Made by a program: the position numbers and the translations under genes | Notes under the pieces: model-generated | What the model was told of the DNA's origin: nothing | Seen by the model: only the letters and a program-made list of their open reading frames with translations | Databases searched by the model: none | Assembly: GCF_017355855.1 (NCBI RefSeq) | Contig: NZ_JAFEWD010000012.1 | Coordinates: 62,001 to 126,000 of the forward strand | DNA: 64,000 nucleotides | Reading direction: 5' to 3' | DNA from: Pedobacter sp. SYSU D00535 | Lineage (GTDB): Bacteria; Bacteroidota; Bacteroidia; Sphingobacteriales; Sphingobacteriaceae | Shown here: positions 53,128 through 62,669 of the stretch, one piece after another | How the letters are laid out: every line of letters starts with the position of its first letter | Position numbering within the stretch: the stretch's first letter is position 1

Positions 53128-54264
53128 GTGAATACCACGAAAAGGCTTGTGTCACTCGACACCTTCAGAGGGCTGACCGTTGCAGCTATGATTCTAGTAA
53201 ATAATCCAGGAAATTGGGGCGCCCTTTATCCACCTTTAAGACATGCAAATTGGCATGGATGTACCCCTACCGACCTTATTTTTCCCTTTTTCCTGTTTAT
53301 CGTTGGCGTGGCCATTACCTTTTCTCTAGGATCAAGGAAAAGAGAAATTTCAAATCATAAAAGCCTGGTAGGCTCCATCATCAAAAGAACAGTGATACTG
53401 TTTGCACTCGGCCTCATACTTGCCCTATTTCCCCTTGTACTGACAGATCCTCTCGAAGCACTAAAAACGGTTAGGATACCGGGAGTATTGCAACGAATAG
53501 CGCTCGTTTTCTTCGCTACTGCCATTATTTTCCTAAAAATGGGATGGAAAGCACAGGCGGGAATCTTCGCAGGATTGTTAGGCCTTTACTGGATACTGCT
53601 TACTCAGGTACCCGTCCCCGGCATTGGGCCTGCAAACTTTGATCCGGATACAAATTTGGGTGCATGGCTTGATAGGGTAGTATTTGGGGAATCGCACCTC
53701 TGGCAGCAGTCAAAAACCTGGGACCCGGAAGGACTACTTGGAACGCTGCCAGCAATTGCAACCTGCCTGTCGGGAGTATTAACCGGACAGCTGGTCAAGA
53801 GCAAGCGCATTGCCAACGGCTCAAAACTAATGTCCATGTTTGGGGCTGGAATCGTCTTCCTTTCTGCCGCTATCTGGTGGGACGACTCCTTCCCAATAAA
53901 CAAAGCTTTATGGACTAGCTCCTATGTATTATATACCTCGGGATTTGCGATGCTACTATTTGCAATACTTTACGGAGTTATAGATCTCAAAGGCTATGAA
54001 ACGTGGACAAAACCCTTCGTTTTTTATGGAGTCAATGCTATTACCGTATTTTTCCTATCCAGTATAATGGCGAAATCGATGAATGCAATAAAGATAACTG
54101 CAGCGGGCGAGGAAGTGAGCTTGAAAACCTGGATCTATACCAGTGTTTACACCCCTTACCTGTCGCCATTGAATGCTTCATTGGCCTGGGCCTTTACCTT
54201 TGTATTCATCTGGATGTTGATCCTCTGGTGGATGTATAGCAAGAAAATAATAATTAAAGTCTGA
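53128..54264 (+). CDS. NagX/HGSNAT-like membrane acyltransferase (DUF5009/heparan-alpha-glucosaminide N-acetyltransferase family)
   Basis: Membrane protein of 378 residues with about ten TM helices. The N-terminus RLVSLDTFRGLTVAAMILVNNPGNWGALYPPLRHANWHGCTPTDLIFPFFLFIVGVAI is the family hallmark, with the His/Asp stretch (HANWHGCTPTD) that takes part in acetyl transfer. Family members transfer an acetyl group to amino sugars or move amino sugars inward. GTG start. It is divergent from anmK, so the two probably serve sugar recycling. Exact substrate unknown. Confidence 0.9.
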   Translation: MNTTKRLVSLDTFRGLTVAAMILVNNPGNWGALYPPLRHANWHGCTPTDLIFPFFLFIVGVAITFSLGSRKREISNHKSLVGSIIKRTVILFALGLILALFPLVLTDPLEALKTVRIPGVLQRIALVFFATAIIFLKMGWKAQAGIFAGLLGLYWILLTQVPVPGIGPANFDPDTNLGAWLDRVVFGESHLWQQSKTWDPEGLLGTLPAIATCLSGVLTGQLVKSKRIANGSKLMSMFGAGIVFLSAAIWWDDSFPINKALWTSSYVLYTSGFAMLLFAILYGVIDLKGYETWTKPFVFYGVNAITVFFLSSIMAKSMNAIKITAAGEEVSLKTWIYTSVYTPYLSPLNASLAWAFTFVFIWMLILWWMYSKKIIIKV

Positions 54265-54305
54265 CGTACTATACTTGATATCCTAATAAACGTAATCCAA
54301 TTACT

Positions 54306-57152
54306 ATGAAAAAAATTCTAACTAAAAACCTTGTCCCCATTTGGATAGTGACTGCATTTACTGTCGCGGCTTGCAGCGTGAACAGGCAGACCAACACCAC
54401 GCCAACGATTGCGGTAACACCGAAAGCAGATACGTTGCCTACGGATACGGCTGTACTTATTGGGAAACTAGACAACGGATTCACCTATTACATCAGAAGG
54501 AATATCGAACCCAGAAACCGGGCTCAGTTATATTTGGCAGTAAAGGCAGGTTCTATCCTCGAAAACGAAAACCAGTTGGGCCTGGCCCATTTTATGGAGC
54601 ACATGAGCTTTAACGGCACTAAAAACTTTCCTAAAAATGCTCTTGTAGATTACTTACAAAAGTCCGGCATCCGCTTCGGCGCCGACTTGAACGCCTACAC
54701 AAGCTTCGATGAAACTGTTTATCAGCTCCCTATCCCAACAGACGACCCTGAACTATTAAAAAATGGCATCCAAATCATGCGAGACTGGGCCCAGGACGCA
54801 TCGCTTGACTCGGCCGAAATAGAAAAAGAAAGAGGGGTAATTCTTGAAGAAAAACGACTTGGAAAAGGTGCACAGGAAAGAATGAGAAATAAATATCTCC
54901 CCTTACTTTTGAACAATTCCCGCTACTCTAATCGCTTACCAATAGGAACAGAAGAGGTACTAAAAAGCTTCAATCATGAGGCGCTTCGGCAGTTTTACAA
55001 AGATTGGTACAGACCAGACCTCCAGGCTTTGATAGTGGTAGGAGACATCGATGTGCAAAAGGTGGAACAAATGATTAAAAGCACCTTTTCGGATCTTAAA
55101 AAGCCGACAAATTCAAAAGCACGGACTGACTACGAAATTCCCTTACTTAATAAAAACCAATTTATTGCTGTTACCGATCCGGAAATGCCCTACACCGTAG
55201 CTCAAGTGCTGGTAAAGCATCCTGCGGCGGTGGTAAAAACAACGGCTGATTTAAGAAACGGCATTGTAAGATCCTTGTACAACCAAATGTTGGCTGCGCG
55301 CTTCTCCGAGCTGATGAAGCAGGCGAATCCTCCTTTTCTCCAGGCTGGAAGCAGTATAAGCGGTCTTTTGGCTGATCTTGATGTGGCCTCAACCGTGATA
55401 GTGGCCAAGCCAGGAGACCTTGAAAAAGGATTTAAAGCAGCCTTGACAGAAACTGAACGGGTTGAAAAGTTTGGCTTTACCGCGACAGAATTAGAACGAG
55501 CGAAGCAGTCGTATATGACTTCGATGGAGGCTGCTTACAATGAGCGCAGCAAGACCAATTCGCAAAACTACGTTCAGGAGTACTTAAGAATGTTCCTGGA
55601 AGGAGAAGCCAGTCCGGGCATCGAATACGAATACAATTTCGCCAAAAATACCCTCGGACAGATTTCGCTAAGCGATGTGAACGGCTTAGCAAAGCAGTAC
55701 CTGGTCGATGTAAACCGAGATGTGATCATCATGGCTCCGGAAAAGGAGTCAGCAACTATTCCAAATGAAGCGACCATAAACACCTGGATACAGTCGGTGG
55801 AGCAGCAAAACCTAAGTGCTTATGTCGACCAGGTATCGAACGAACCACTGATCAGCGCAAAACTAAACGGAGGAAAAGTCGTAGCTGAAAAAAAACTAGA
55901 AGCAATCGGGGTGACAGAACTGACCCTCAGCAATGGGGTGAAGGTGGTACTTAAACCCACCGATTTCAAAAATGATGAAATTATTTTTAGCGCTTCAAGT
56001 CCTGGTGGAACATCCTTATACCCTGATGCCAGCTATCAGTCTGCAGCTAACGCGGCCAGCATTATAGGCAGAAGCGGTGTCGGGAACTTCAATTCCATCC
56101 AGTTGCCCAAAATGCTTGCCGGTAAACGGGTGTCGGTAAGCCCTTACATTTCTGAACGTACCGAGGGCATCAGCGGCTACGCTTCACCCAAGGACTTGGA
56201 AACGGCCTTACAGCTCACCTATCTGTTTTTTACGCAACCGCGTAAGGATGAGGAAATCTTCCAAGCGCATGTTGCACAACAGAAAGGAGCCATTGCCAAC
56301 CGCGCCAGCGATCCTTCCAGCGTCTTTTCAGATACCATAGCAGCCGTTCTGGGGAACTACAATATTCGTCGTACCGGTCCAACCCTAAGTAAAATAGAGC
56401 AGATCAACCTGGATCAGGCCTATCAGATTTACAAAGAACGCTTTGCCGATGCAAGCGACTTTGCGTTCACGTTTGTTGGTACGTTTGATAATGAAAAGAT
56501 CAAGCCACTCTTGGAGCAGTACCTGGGATCGCTCCCCACGCTAAAACGAAATGAACAGGCCCGAGACCTCGGGATACAGATTCCTGCAGGAAAAATAACG
56601 AAAGAAGTTCGGAAGGGCCAGGAAGATCAAGCAAGCGTGCGCTTAGTATTCAGCGGTGACTACAGCTACAACGAGGAAAACAATAACCTGCTTGACGCTT
56701 TGGCTGAAGTGCTGCAGATTAAGTTAATTGAACGCTTACGCGAAGAAGAAAGCGGAGTCTACAGTCCGGGAGCATATGTGAGCTATTCGAAGTACCCAAA
56801 AAACCGCTACGCCTTTACTATCGTGTTTGGTTCGGCTCCTGAAAACGTGGATAAGCTGACTAACGCTGCCTTAGATGAGATTAGCAAAATCAGGAAGAAC
56901 GGCGCGGCTGCCACAGATATCGCTAAGTTTGTAGCCGAGGAAACAAGAACTACCGAAACCCAGCTGAAACAAAATAGCTTTTGGGCGAGCTATATCAGTA
57001 GCCAATATCAACTTAATGAAGACCCAACCGACGTGCTTGGGTATGTTGCGAGTTTGAAAAAGATCACCCCGGCTGCCCTTAAAACTGCAGCCAACAAATA
57101 CTTGAGCGGCGCTAATTATATAAAATTCGTCTTGCTGCCAGAGAAAAAGTAA
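54306..57152 (+). CDS. M16-family zinc metallopeptidase, lipoprotein
   Basis: Exported peptidase of 948 residues, two tandem M16 (insulinase-like) halves. The signal ends with lipobox TVAAC (Cys about 23), so it is lipid anchored. The first half has the inverted zinc motif HxxEH: H95-F-M-E98-H99, with the downstream Glu in GVILEEKRLGKG. The second half (about 510-940) lacks it and supports substrate binding. The end LRNGIVRSLYNQ-like stretches match the family. Substrate unknown; the family cleaves peptides in the periplasm. A strong bidirectional terminator follows, shared with the M14 gene. Confidence 0.94.
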   Translation: MKKILTKNLVPIWIVTAFTVAACSVNRQTNTTPTIAVTPKADTLPTDTAVLIGKLDNGFTYYIRRNIEPRNRAQLYLAVKAGSILENENQLGLAHFMEHMSFNGTKNFPKNALVDYLQKSGIRFGADLNAYTSFDETVYQLPIPTDDPELLKNGIQIMRDWAQDASLDSAEIEKERGVILEEKRLGKGAQERMRNKYLPLLLNNSRYSNRLPIGTEEVLKSFNHEALRQFYKDWYRPDLQALIVVGDIDVQKVEQMIKSTFSDLKKPTNSKARTDYEIPLLNKNQFIAVTDPEMPYTVAQVLVKHPAAVVKTTADLRNGIVRSLYNQMLAARFSELMKQANPPFLQAGSSISGLLADLDVASTVIVAKPGDLEKGFKAALTETERVEKFGFTATELERAKQSYMTSMEAAYNERSKTNSQNYVQEYLRMFLEGEASPGIEYEYNFAKNTLGQISLSDVNGLAKQYLVDVNRDVIIMAPEKESATIPNEATINTWIQSVEQQNLSAYVDQVSNEPLISAKLNGGKVVAEKKLEAIGVTELTLSNGVKVVLKPTDFKNDEIIFSASSPGGTSLYPDASYQSAANAASIIGRSGVGNFNSIQLPKMLAGKRVSVSPYISERTEGISGYASPKDLETALQLTYLFFTQPRKDEEIFQAHVAQQKGAIANRASDPSSVFSDTIAAVLGNYNIRRTGPTLSKIEQINLDQAYQIYKERFADASDFAFTFVGTFDNEKIKPLLEQYLGSLPTLKRNEQARDLGIQIPAGKITKEVRKGQEDQASVRLVFSGDYSYNEENNNLLDALAEVLQIKLIERLREEESGVYSPGAYVSYSKYPKNRYAFTIVFGSAPENVDKLTNAALDEISKIRKNGAAATDIAKFVAEETRTTETQLKQNSFWASYISSQYQLNEDPTDVLGYVASLKKITPAALKTAANKYLSGANYIKFVLLPEKK

Positions 57153-57160
57153 ACCTCACA

Positions 57161-57192
57161 AAAAAGCCGTCCCTCGAAGGACGGCTTTTTTC
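57161..57192. terminator. Bidirectional terminator between the M16 and M14 peptidase genes
   Basis: Twelve-base perfect stem AAAAAGCCGTCC / GGACGGCTTTTT with loop CTCGAA. T runs exist on both strands, so both converging genes are ended. Confidence 0.92.
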
Positions 57193-57196
57193 CTAA

Positions 57197-59704
57197 CTAC
57201 TGCCCTACCATGAAAATAGCGTTGCTGAATAACAGCTTCCCATTTTCCCAAAACCCTCTAAATAAAGGATCTTCGGCCATGTAAACGATAGAACCTGCGC
57301 CGCTTTCTTGCACCCCGAATAATAAGCCACCTGTCAACTTTCTTTTTGTTTCTGCGCCCGCGAACCCTGTTACGTAACTTCCCTTCTCTAGTATGCCAAC
57401 GTTCCAACCTTCACTTATATAATTGTAAACTTTGTCGTCCAATTTCAGTGTGAAGTAGTAATCAGGAAAACCAAACGCCAAAGGGTGGGTATTATCAAGC
57501 CGAAGTTTAAAAATTGCCCCGGGAATATTGTTTTTCACAGACTCCCTTTCCCGATTTGCATAGGGTTTCAGAATATCGACAAGTTCCGGTTCATGATCTT
57601 TTAAACCTTCCTTGTTTTCCCCTTTAAGGCTGATATTAAACCCTCTTTTCCCGGCAAGACTATTCAAGGCACTCTGCATGGATACTACTTTTCCTCCATC
57701 GTTCACCCATGCTAGCAATTTTTCACTTGCTATACCTGGATAATCTCCGTCGGGGAAAATAAGCACATTGAACTTTGTCAAATCGGCCTGGTTAAAATCT
57801 ACTGCCCGGATGATAGACAGCGGGTAGCTAAGTTCCTGTTCGAAATGGTGCCACACTTCACCCACAGCAAGTGGCGACGACTCTTCGCCCGCAATCAGTG
57901 CAACTCGAGGAGGTTTAATATACCGAACTTTCTCCGAGCCGAGGTCGGGCCCTCTCTCCGCCATGCCAGAACTAAGCGGCTGGAGACTAACCCCTGCAGC
58001 AGAAGCGATAGACTCAACAGTAGATTCAAAGGATTCTCCTAAAAATTCATTTCCCGTTTTAGTAACAAGAAGCGACCCCGCATTGAACAACCTACCGTTC
58101 GCCTCAAAAGGCACTTCCGAGTAACGCACCCGTAGGTTTCGTTTTAGCAAAGCCGACAAAAATCTGGCATCGGCTATAGAGTTCCAGTTGGCCGCAAAAG
58201 CGACCGGATTCTCAACTTTCGCCCTAACCAAACTCAAGCTGGGAGCTGATGCACTTAATGGCTTCAATGCCTCCTTCGTCGCATAAGCTTTTAGTCCGTA
58301 GGCATATGGCAAAGCCCAGGCAGTAATGTCATAGGTGACAGAATCTGAAACGAAGGTGCGAGGCTCGAACAAAACCTTTAGAAGCACTGACCTTGGTTGA
58401 TAAGCGCTAATCACCATATCTTGTGGTGTTATACTCAGAGATTCCACCTTCCCGGTGACATAATTCAAGCCGCGGCTATTCTTCGCCGAACCGTATCCAA
58501 ATACAATCCCATTTTTAGTAAGCAAGTTGGCCAACTTCTTCAGCTTCTCCTGATTTTCAGCCTTGATTACATACGACTTATATTGTCCGGGTGGCTTACT
58601 ACGACTATTAGAAAAATACTTTTGATATTCTGCAACGAGTTGAGAGGCATTCATTGCAGCAGATTCGACAGTAGAAAGAGCGCTGGTATGATGATGTTCG
58701 ATACGCTGGGCAAGTGTAAGCGTATCTCCTTCCCTGTTGATAACAGCCAAACCAGCCCTTCCAGCGCCACCCTGCTCAAAGGTCATCCCTACCGCCCCGT
58801 TATAAGTTGGATAGGTATCGCCATAAGATGGGTAAAGCAGATCAAAACGCTCCCGCGTAAAATAAAGCCAACCCTTCTCGTCAAAATACCGTGCGTTGTT
58901 TTTTCCTATAACTTTTTGAAATTCCCGTTGCCAGGGAGTGACGTCCTGATGAAACGGCTCAGCCGCCGGGGCAAAGAAGTAAGGAGAATTAAGGTTCTGC
59001 TCATGAAAGTCGACATGAATTTGAGGCAACCAGGAATTGTAGAGCGCCATCCGTTGTTGGGTTTCCAGCTGTGTTTGCCAGGCCCAATCGCGGTTCAGAT
59101 CGAAATAATAGTGATTGGAGCGGCCGCCGGGCCAAGGTTCCATATGCTCTCGGGTGAATGGAAGTGCATCCGGAACGACATTTTTAACCGAATTATAAAA
59201 ATTTACATACCGTTCCCGGCCGTCGGGATTTAGGCAGGGATCAATTACTATTATCGTCTTTTGCAACCAATCTTTTGCCTTCAGATTATCGGGACGCAAC
59301 AAGTCATACAAAGTTTGCATAGAGGCCTCGGTGGAAACCGCCTCATTCCCGTGAACATTGTAGCTTAGCCAAATAATAGCGGGACTATCTGAATCTGAAT
59401 TGCCGGCTTGCCCATGACTCAGCCTCCAATTGTTTTTCCGAATATCCTCTAAATGACCTAGATTTTCAGCCGATCCGAGGAAAGCGACCAGCAACTCACG
59501 TCCTTCATAGGTCTTTCCATATTCCCGAAGTTTTATGTGAGCGGATACAGAAGCAGCATGTCGAAAGTATTCAAGCACGCGGTAATGAGGAGTAAACCTT
59601 TCCCCGGGCTGATATCCTAAAAATTGCGCCGGTGAGTGCAGCTTTTGCGAAAAGCCGGGTTTAAATAATAGCAGAAAGAATATTAGCAATGCCGCTCGTC
59701 TCAT
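57197..59704 (-). CDS. M14-family zinc carboxypeptidase, secreted
   Basis: Exported metallopeptidase of 835 residues with a signal (MRRAALLIFFLLLFKPGFSQ). Zinc residues of the M14 fold: His118 and Glu121 in YNVHGNEAVSTEA, and the third His in PQIHVDFHEQNLNSPYFFAP. The catalytic Glu is in GMTFEQGGAGRAG. The long C-terminal part (about 380-835) contains a DJ-1/glutamine-amidotransferase-like Rossmann stretch (RVALIAGEESSPLAVGEVWHHFEQEL), typical of long M14 relatives in Bacteroidota. It may digest peptides in the periplasm. Its 3' end meets the M16 gene at a terminator. Confidence 0.92.
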   Translation of the reverse strand: MRRAALLIFFLLLFKPGFSQKLHSPAQFLGYQPGERFTPHYRVLEYFRHAASVSAHIKLREYGKTYEGRELLVAFLGSAENLGHLEDIRKNNWRLSHGQAGNSDSDSPAIIWLSYNVHGNEAVSTEASMQTLYDLLRPDNLKAKDWLQKTIIVIDPCLNPDGRERYVNFYNSVKNVVPDALPFTREHMEPWPGGRSNHYYFDLNRDWAWQTQLETQQRMALYNSWLPQIHVDFHEQNLNSPYFFAPAAEPFHQDVTPWQREFQKVIGKNNARYFDEKGWLYFTRERFDLLYPSYGDTYPTYNGAVGMTFEQGGAGRAGLAVINREGDTLTLAQRIEHHHTSALSTVESAAMNASQLVAEYQKYFSNSRSKPPGQYKSYVIKAENQEKLKKLANLLTKNGIVFGYGSAKNSRGLNYVTGKVESLSITPQDMVISAYQPRSVLLKVLFEPRTFVSDSVTYDITAWALPYAYGLKAYATKEALKPLSASAPSLSLVRAKVENPVAFAANWNSIADARFLSALLKRNLRVRYSEVPFEANGRLFNAGSLLVTKTGNEFLGESFESTVESIASAAGVSLQPLSSGMAERGPDLGSEKVRYIKPPRVALIAGEESSPLAVGEVWHHFEQELSYPLSIIRAVDFNQADLTKFNVLIFPDGDYPGIASEKLLAWVNDGGKVVSMQSALNSLAGKRGFNISLKGENKEGLKDHEPELVDILKPYANRERESVKNNIPGAIFKLRLDNTHPLAFGFPDYYFTLKLDDKVYNYISEGWNVGILEKGSYVTGFAGAETKRKLTGGLLFGVQESGAGSIVYMAEDPLFRGFWENGKLLFSNAIFMVGQ

Positions 59705-59793
59705 ATTACTAATCTACCGAAGCAAATGATCATTTGGAAAAAAACTATCATGGATTGCATATTTCATCTTATTATTGCCAAAAAAGGTTTTCT

Positions 59794-61092
59794 ATGTCAA
59801 TTGAAGAACTGTATGAGATCTATCTGAAGCACCCCTCCGTTTCTACCGATACAAGGAAGATCACGAAAGATTGTCTCTTTTTCGCCCTCAAGGGGGATAA
59901 TTTTGATGGGAACGCATTTGCCGAAAAAGCACTTGATGCTGGCGCTGCTTTTGCCATCATCGATAATCCTACATTCAAAAAAAGCGAAAAGTACCTTTTG
60001 TTTGATGATTCACTCCAAATACTACAGCAATTAGCATCTTATCACAGAAAACAGCTTGCTATTCCCGTCGTGGGAATCACAGGCACCAACGGTAAAACAA
60101 CCAGTAAAGAGTTGATCAATTCCGTCCTGTCGCAAAAGTTTAAAACCTTTGCCACACAAGGCAACCTCAATAATCATATCGGAGTACCACTTACGTTACT
60201 GTCTATTGATTCATCCATCGAACTTGCTATTGTTGAAATGGGAGCCAATCATCAGAAAGAAATCGGTTTCTTAAGCAGCATTTCTCAACCTACTCACGGC
60301 TTAATCACTAATGTTGGCAAAGCACACCTGGAAGGATTTGGTGGCTTTGAGGGGGTGAAGAAAGGCAAGGGGGAACTATACGACTATCTCAAGGAACAGA
60401 ACGCCATTGCTTTTATTAATAGGGACAGTAATCATTTGATGGAAATGAGCTTATCGAGGCAGCTCCAACAGGTAATCTATTTCGGCAGCGGTAGTGATTG
60501 TTCCGTTTGTGGAAGAATTATTAAAAATGATCCATTCCTCTCCGTAGAATGGGAGACTAAGAGCGAAAAGCACCAGATACAGTCAAATCTTACCGGAGCC
60601 TACAACCTGGAAAATATATTGGCGGCTATTACCATTGGCCTTCATTTCGGATTAGCCCCAGGACTGATCAACGAAGGAATAGCGTCATACGTCCCCGGGA
60701 ACAACCGCTCCCAGGTAACGAGAACGGCAACGAACACGTTGATCTGCGACTTCTACAATGCCAATCCTAGCAGCATGTCTGTTGCCCTCGACAATTTTGA
60801 CGGCATTTCCGCAGCGCGGAAAGTGTTAATACTGGGAGATATGTTCGAGCTAGGCACCGAAGCAGCTGAAGAGCATCAATTCATTTTGGAGAAAGCACTG
60901 AAAACAGAGGCTGATGAAAGGATCTTTATAGGAAAAGAGTTTTTAAGCTTGAAGAATACCCAAAACGCACATTTTTTCGAGTCGACGGCAGAAGCCTTAA
61001 CCTTTACTAAGGAAGCTGATTTCAAAAACGCCACTATTCTGATCAAAGGGTCAAGAGGCATGAAACTGGAGCAACTACTCGAAGTGCTTTAA
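59794..61092 (+). CDS. murF: UDP-MurNAc-tripeptide--D-Ala-D-Ala ligase
   Basis: Cytosolic ligase that adds D-Ala-D-Ala to the peptidoglycan precursor, the last cytosolic step. 432 residues. P-loop VVGITGTNGKTTSKELINSVL, ThrAsn motif GNLNNHIGVPLTLL, NVGKAHLEGFGG, and YNLENILAAITIGLHFGL, ending in KGSRGMKLEQLLEVL. The ATG at 59794 is preferred; an upstream TTG frame adds 20 unconserved residues. It is not within the dcw cluster. A terminator follows, facing ffh. Confidence 0.94.
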   Translation: MSIEELYEIYLKHPSVSTDTRKITKDCLFFALKGDNFDGNAFAEKALDAGAAFAIIDNPTFKKSEKYLLFDDSLQILQQLASYHRKQLAIPVVGITGTNGKTTSKELINSVLSQKFKTFATQGNLNNHIGVPLTLLSIDSSIELAIVEMGANHQKEIGFLSSISQPTHGLITNVGKAHLEGFGGFEGVKKGKGELYDYLKEQNAIAFINRDSNHLMEMSLSRQLQQVIYFGSGSDCSVCGRIIKNDPFLSVEWETKSEKHQIQSNLTGAYNLENILAAITIGLHFGLAPGLINEGIASYVPGNNRSQVTRTATNTLICDFYNANPSSMSVALDNFDGISAARKVLILGDMFELGTEAAEEHQFILEKALKTEADERIFIGKEFLSLKNTQNAHFFESTAEALTFTKEADFKNATILIKGSRGMKLEQLLEVL

Positions 61093-61109
61093 ATAGCACG
61101 CGACAACAA

Positions 61110-61136
61110 AAAAGCCGGCTTTTAACCGGCTTTTCT
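61110..61136. terminator. Bidirectional terminator between murF and ffh
   Basis: Nine-base stem AAAAGCCGG / CCGGCTTTT with a 7-base loop; T runs on both strands. It serves both converging transcripts. Confidence 0.9.
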
Positions 61137-61140
61137 ATTT

Positions 61141-62484
61141 TTATCTCTTACCAAAAGGCATTTTCGGCATTCCCTTCATCATCTTCGCCATTTGGGCAGG
61201 GTTGCTGAATTGTTTCATCACCTTTCGCATGTCCTCAAACTGCTTAATCAGCTTATTTACCTCCTGAAGCTCAGTACCAGAGCCTTTGGCAATCCTTGCT
61301 CTTCTGCTGGGATTGATCGAGTCTGGATTCTCCCGCTCATAAGGAGTCATAGATTGAATAATCGCTTCAATAGGCTTGAAGGCATTATCGTCGATATCAA
61401 CGTCTTTGATTGCCTTTCCAACCCCCGGAATCATTCCCATCAAGTCCTTCATATTACCCATCTTTTTGATCTGTTGGATCTGACCGAGAAAATCATTGAA
61501 GTCGAACTTATTCTTGCGGATCTTCTTTTGGAGTTCAGCTGCCTCTTTCTCATCAAACTGTTGCTGTGCCCTTTCCACCAGAGACACCACGTCTCCCATC
61601 CCAAGAATACGTGAAGCCATCCGATCCGGATAAAATACATCCAGAGCATCCATTTTCTCACCTGTTCCAATGAATTTAATCGGTTTGTTCACTACCGATT
61701 TAATAGACAGGGCAGCTCCACCACGTGTATCACCATCCAGCTTCGTTAAAACGACACCAGAAAAGTCAAGACGATCGTTGAAAGCTTTAGCCGTATTCAC
61801 AGCGTCCTGACCGGTCATGGAATCTACTACGAACAGAATTTCATGAGGGTTAGTACTTTGCTTTACAGCAGCAATCTCGTTCATCATCTCCTCATCGATG
61901 GCTAAACGACCTGCAGTATCCACAATTACCACGTTGTGCCCATTCTTTTTCGCTTCCGCGATACCCCGCTCTGCGATACCGATCGGATCCTTAGATTCAA
62001 GATCAGCAAAAACAGGAACTCCGATCTGCTCGCCCAATACCTGCAGCTGGTTAATAGCGGCAGGCCTGTACACGTCACCGGCAACCAGTAAAGGCTTCTT
62101 ATTCTTTTTTGTCTTTAAAAAATTAGCCAACTTTCCGGAAAAGGTTGTTTTCCCTGCTCCGTTCAAACCTGCAATTAAAATGACAGTAGGGTTAGCAGTT
62201 AAATCAACTTCTGTTACCGAGCCCCCCATCAGTTCTGTCAGCTCATCGTTCATTATTTTGGTAAGCAATTGACCTGGAGAAATTGCGGTAAGCACATTTT
62301 CACCCAGGGCTTTTTGCTTCACCTCATCAGTGAAAGTTTTGGCAGTTTTATAGTTTACGTCAGCATCAAGAAGGGCCTTTCTGATCTCCTTCATCGTCTC
62401 CGCGACGTTAATTTCTGTTATAGTACCTTGTCCCTTCAGGACTTTAAATGCCCTGTCGAGTTTATCCTGTAAGTTTTCGAACAT
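61141..62484 (-). CDS. ffh: Signal recognition particle protein Ffh
   Basis: GTPase that recognises signal peptides co-translationally and delivers ribosomes to the FtsY receptor. 447 residues. N domain (about 1-90), G domain with P-loop [17 protein letters not shown]3-type [14 protein letters not shown] and [15 protein letters not shown]. The M domain (about 300-447) has a methionine-rich end ([24 protein letters not shown]) that binds SRP RNA and signal peptides. Length typical. An SRP RNA gene was sought in the adjacent gap and not found. Confidence 0.97.
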   Translation of the reverse strand: MFENLQDKLDRAFKVLKGQGTITEINVAETMKEIRKALLDADVNYKTAKTFTDEVKQKALGENVLTAISPGQLLTKIMNDELTELMGGSVTEVDLTANPTVILIAGLNGAGKTTFSGKLANFLKTKKNKKPLLVAGDVYRPAAINQLQVLGEQIGVPVFADLESKDPIGIAERGIAEAKKNGHNVVIVDTAGRLAIDEEMMNEIAAVKQSTNPHEILFVVDSMTGQDAVNTAKAFNDRLDFSGVVLTKLDGDTRGGAALSIKSVVNKPIKFIGTGEKMDALDVFYPDRMASRILGMGDVVSLVERAQQQFDEKEAAELQKKIRKNKFDFNDFLGQIQQIKKMGNMKDLMGMIPGVGKAIKDVDIDDNAFKPIEAIIQSMTPYERENPDSINPSRRARIAKGSGTELQEVNKLIKQFEDMRKVMKQFSNPAQMAKMMKGMPKMPFGKR

Positions 62485-62669
62485 ATTCTAATTTCAACTT
62501 TAGAGGTGCAAATTTAAGGAATAATATAAAACATCTTGTCTATTAATCACATATCCCAGCCACGGAGCACTTCGCTACGCGTTCTTGGAAGCTTGTTTAG
62601 GAAATTGCAAACTAGCAGTGGCCAGCTTTTGTCCTCTCCCCACTACAGATTCTGGAAAAGCAATGTTTG
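62485..62669. other. 185-base gap between ffh and the DUF3078 gene
   Basis: No coding frame fits. On the minus strand, TAAATTTGC (62516-62508) is a full match to the Bacteroidota -7 and would serve ffh with a short leader. Further upstream is a stretch with GC-rich repeats (CGCGTAGCGAAG and nearby) with no clear RNA signature. The SRP RNA tetraloop motif GGAAG with its flanks was not seen. Confidence 0.4.
62508..62516 (-). promoter_or_regulatory. -7 element of the ffh promoter
   Basis: TAAATTTGC on the minus strand, a full match to TAnnTTTG, about 24 bases before the ffh ATG. Confidence 0.5.

Noticed and set aside
54306-57152. Second half of the M16 protein lacks HxxEH, perhaps a broken gene
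   Set aside because: In M16 proteins with two halves the second is normally non-catalytic, so this is expected.
58397-59233. A long open frame (278 codons) on the plus strand inside the M14 peptidase gene
   Set aside because: It lies fully within the well-supported M14 gene on the other strand and its translation shows no domain or signal.
62485-62669. SRP RNA (ffs) gene next to ffh
   Set aside because: The conserved GGAAG tetraloop context and its pairing arms were not found on either strand.
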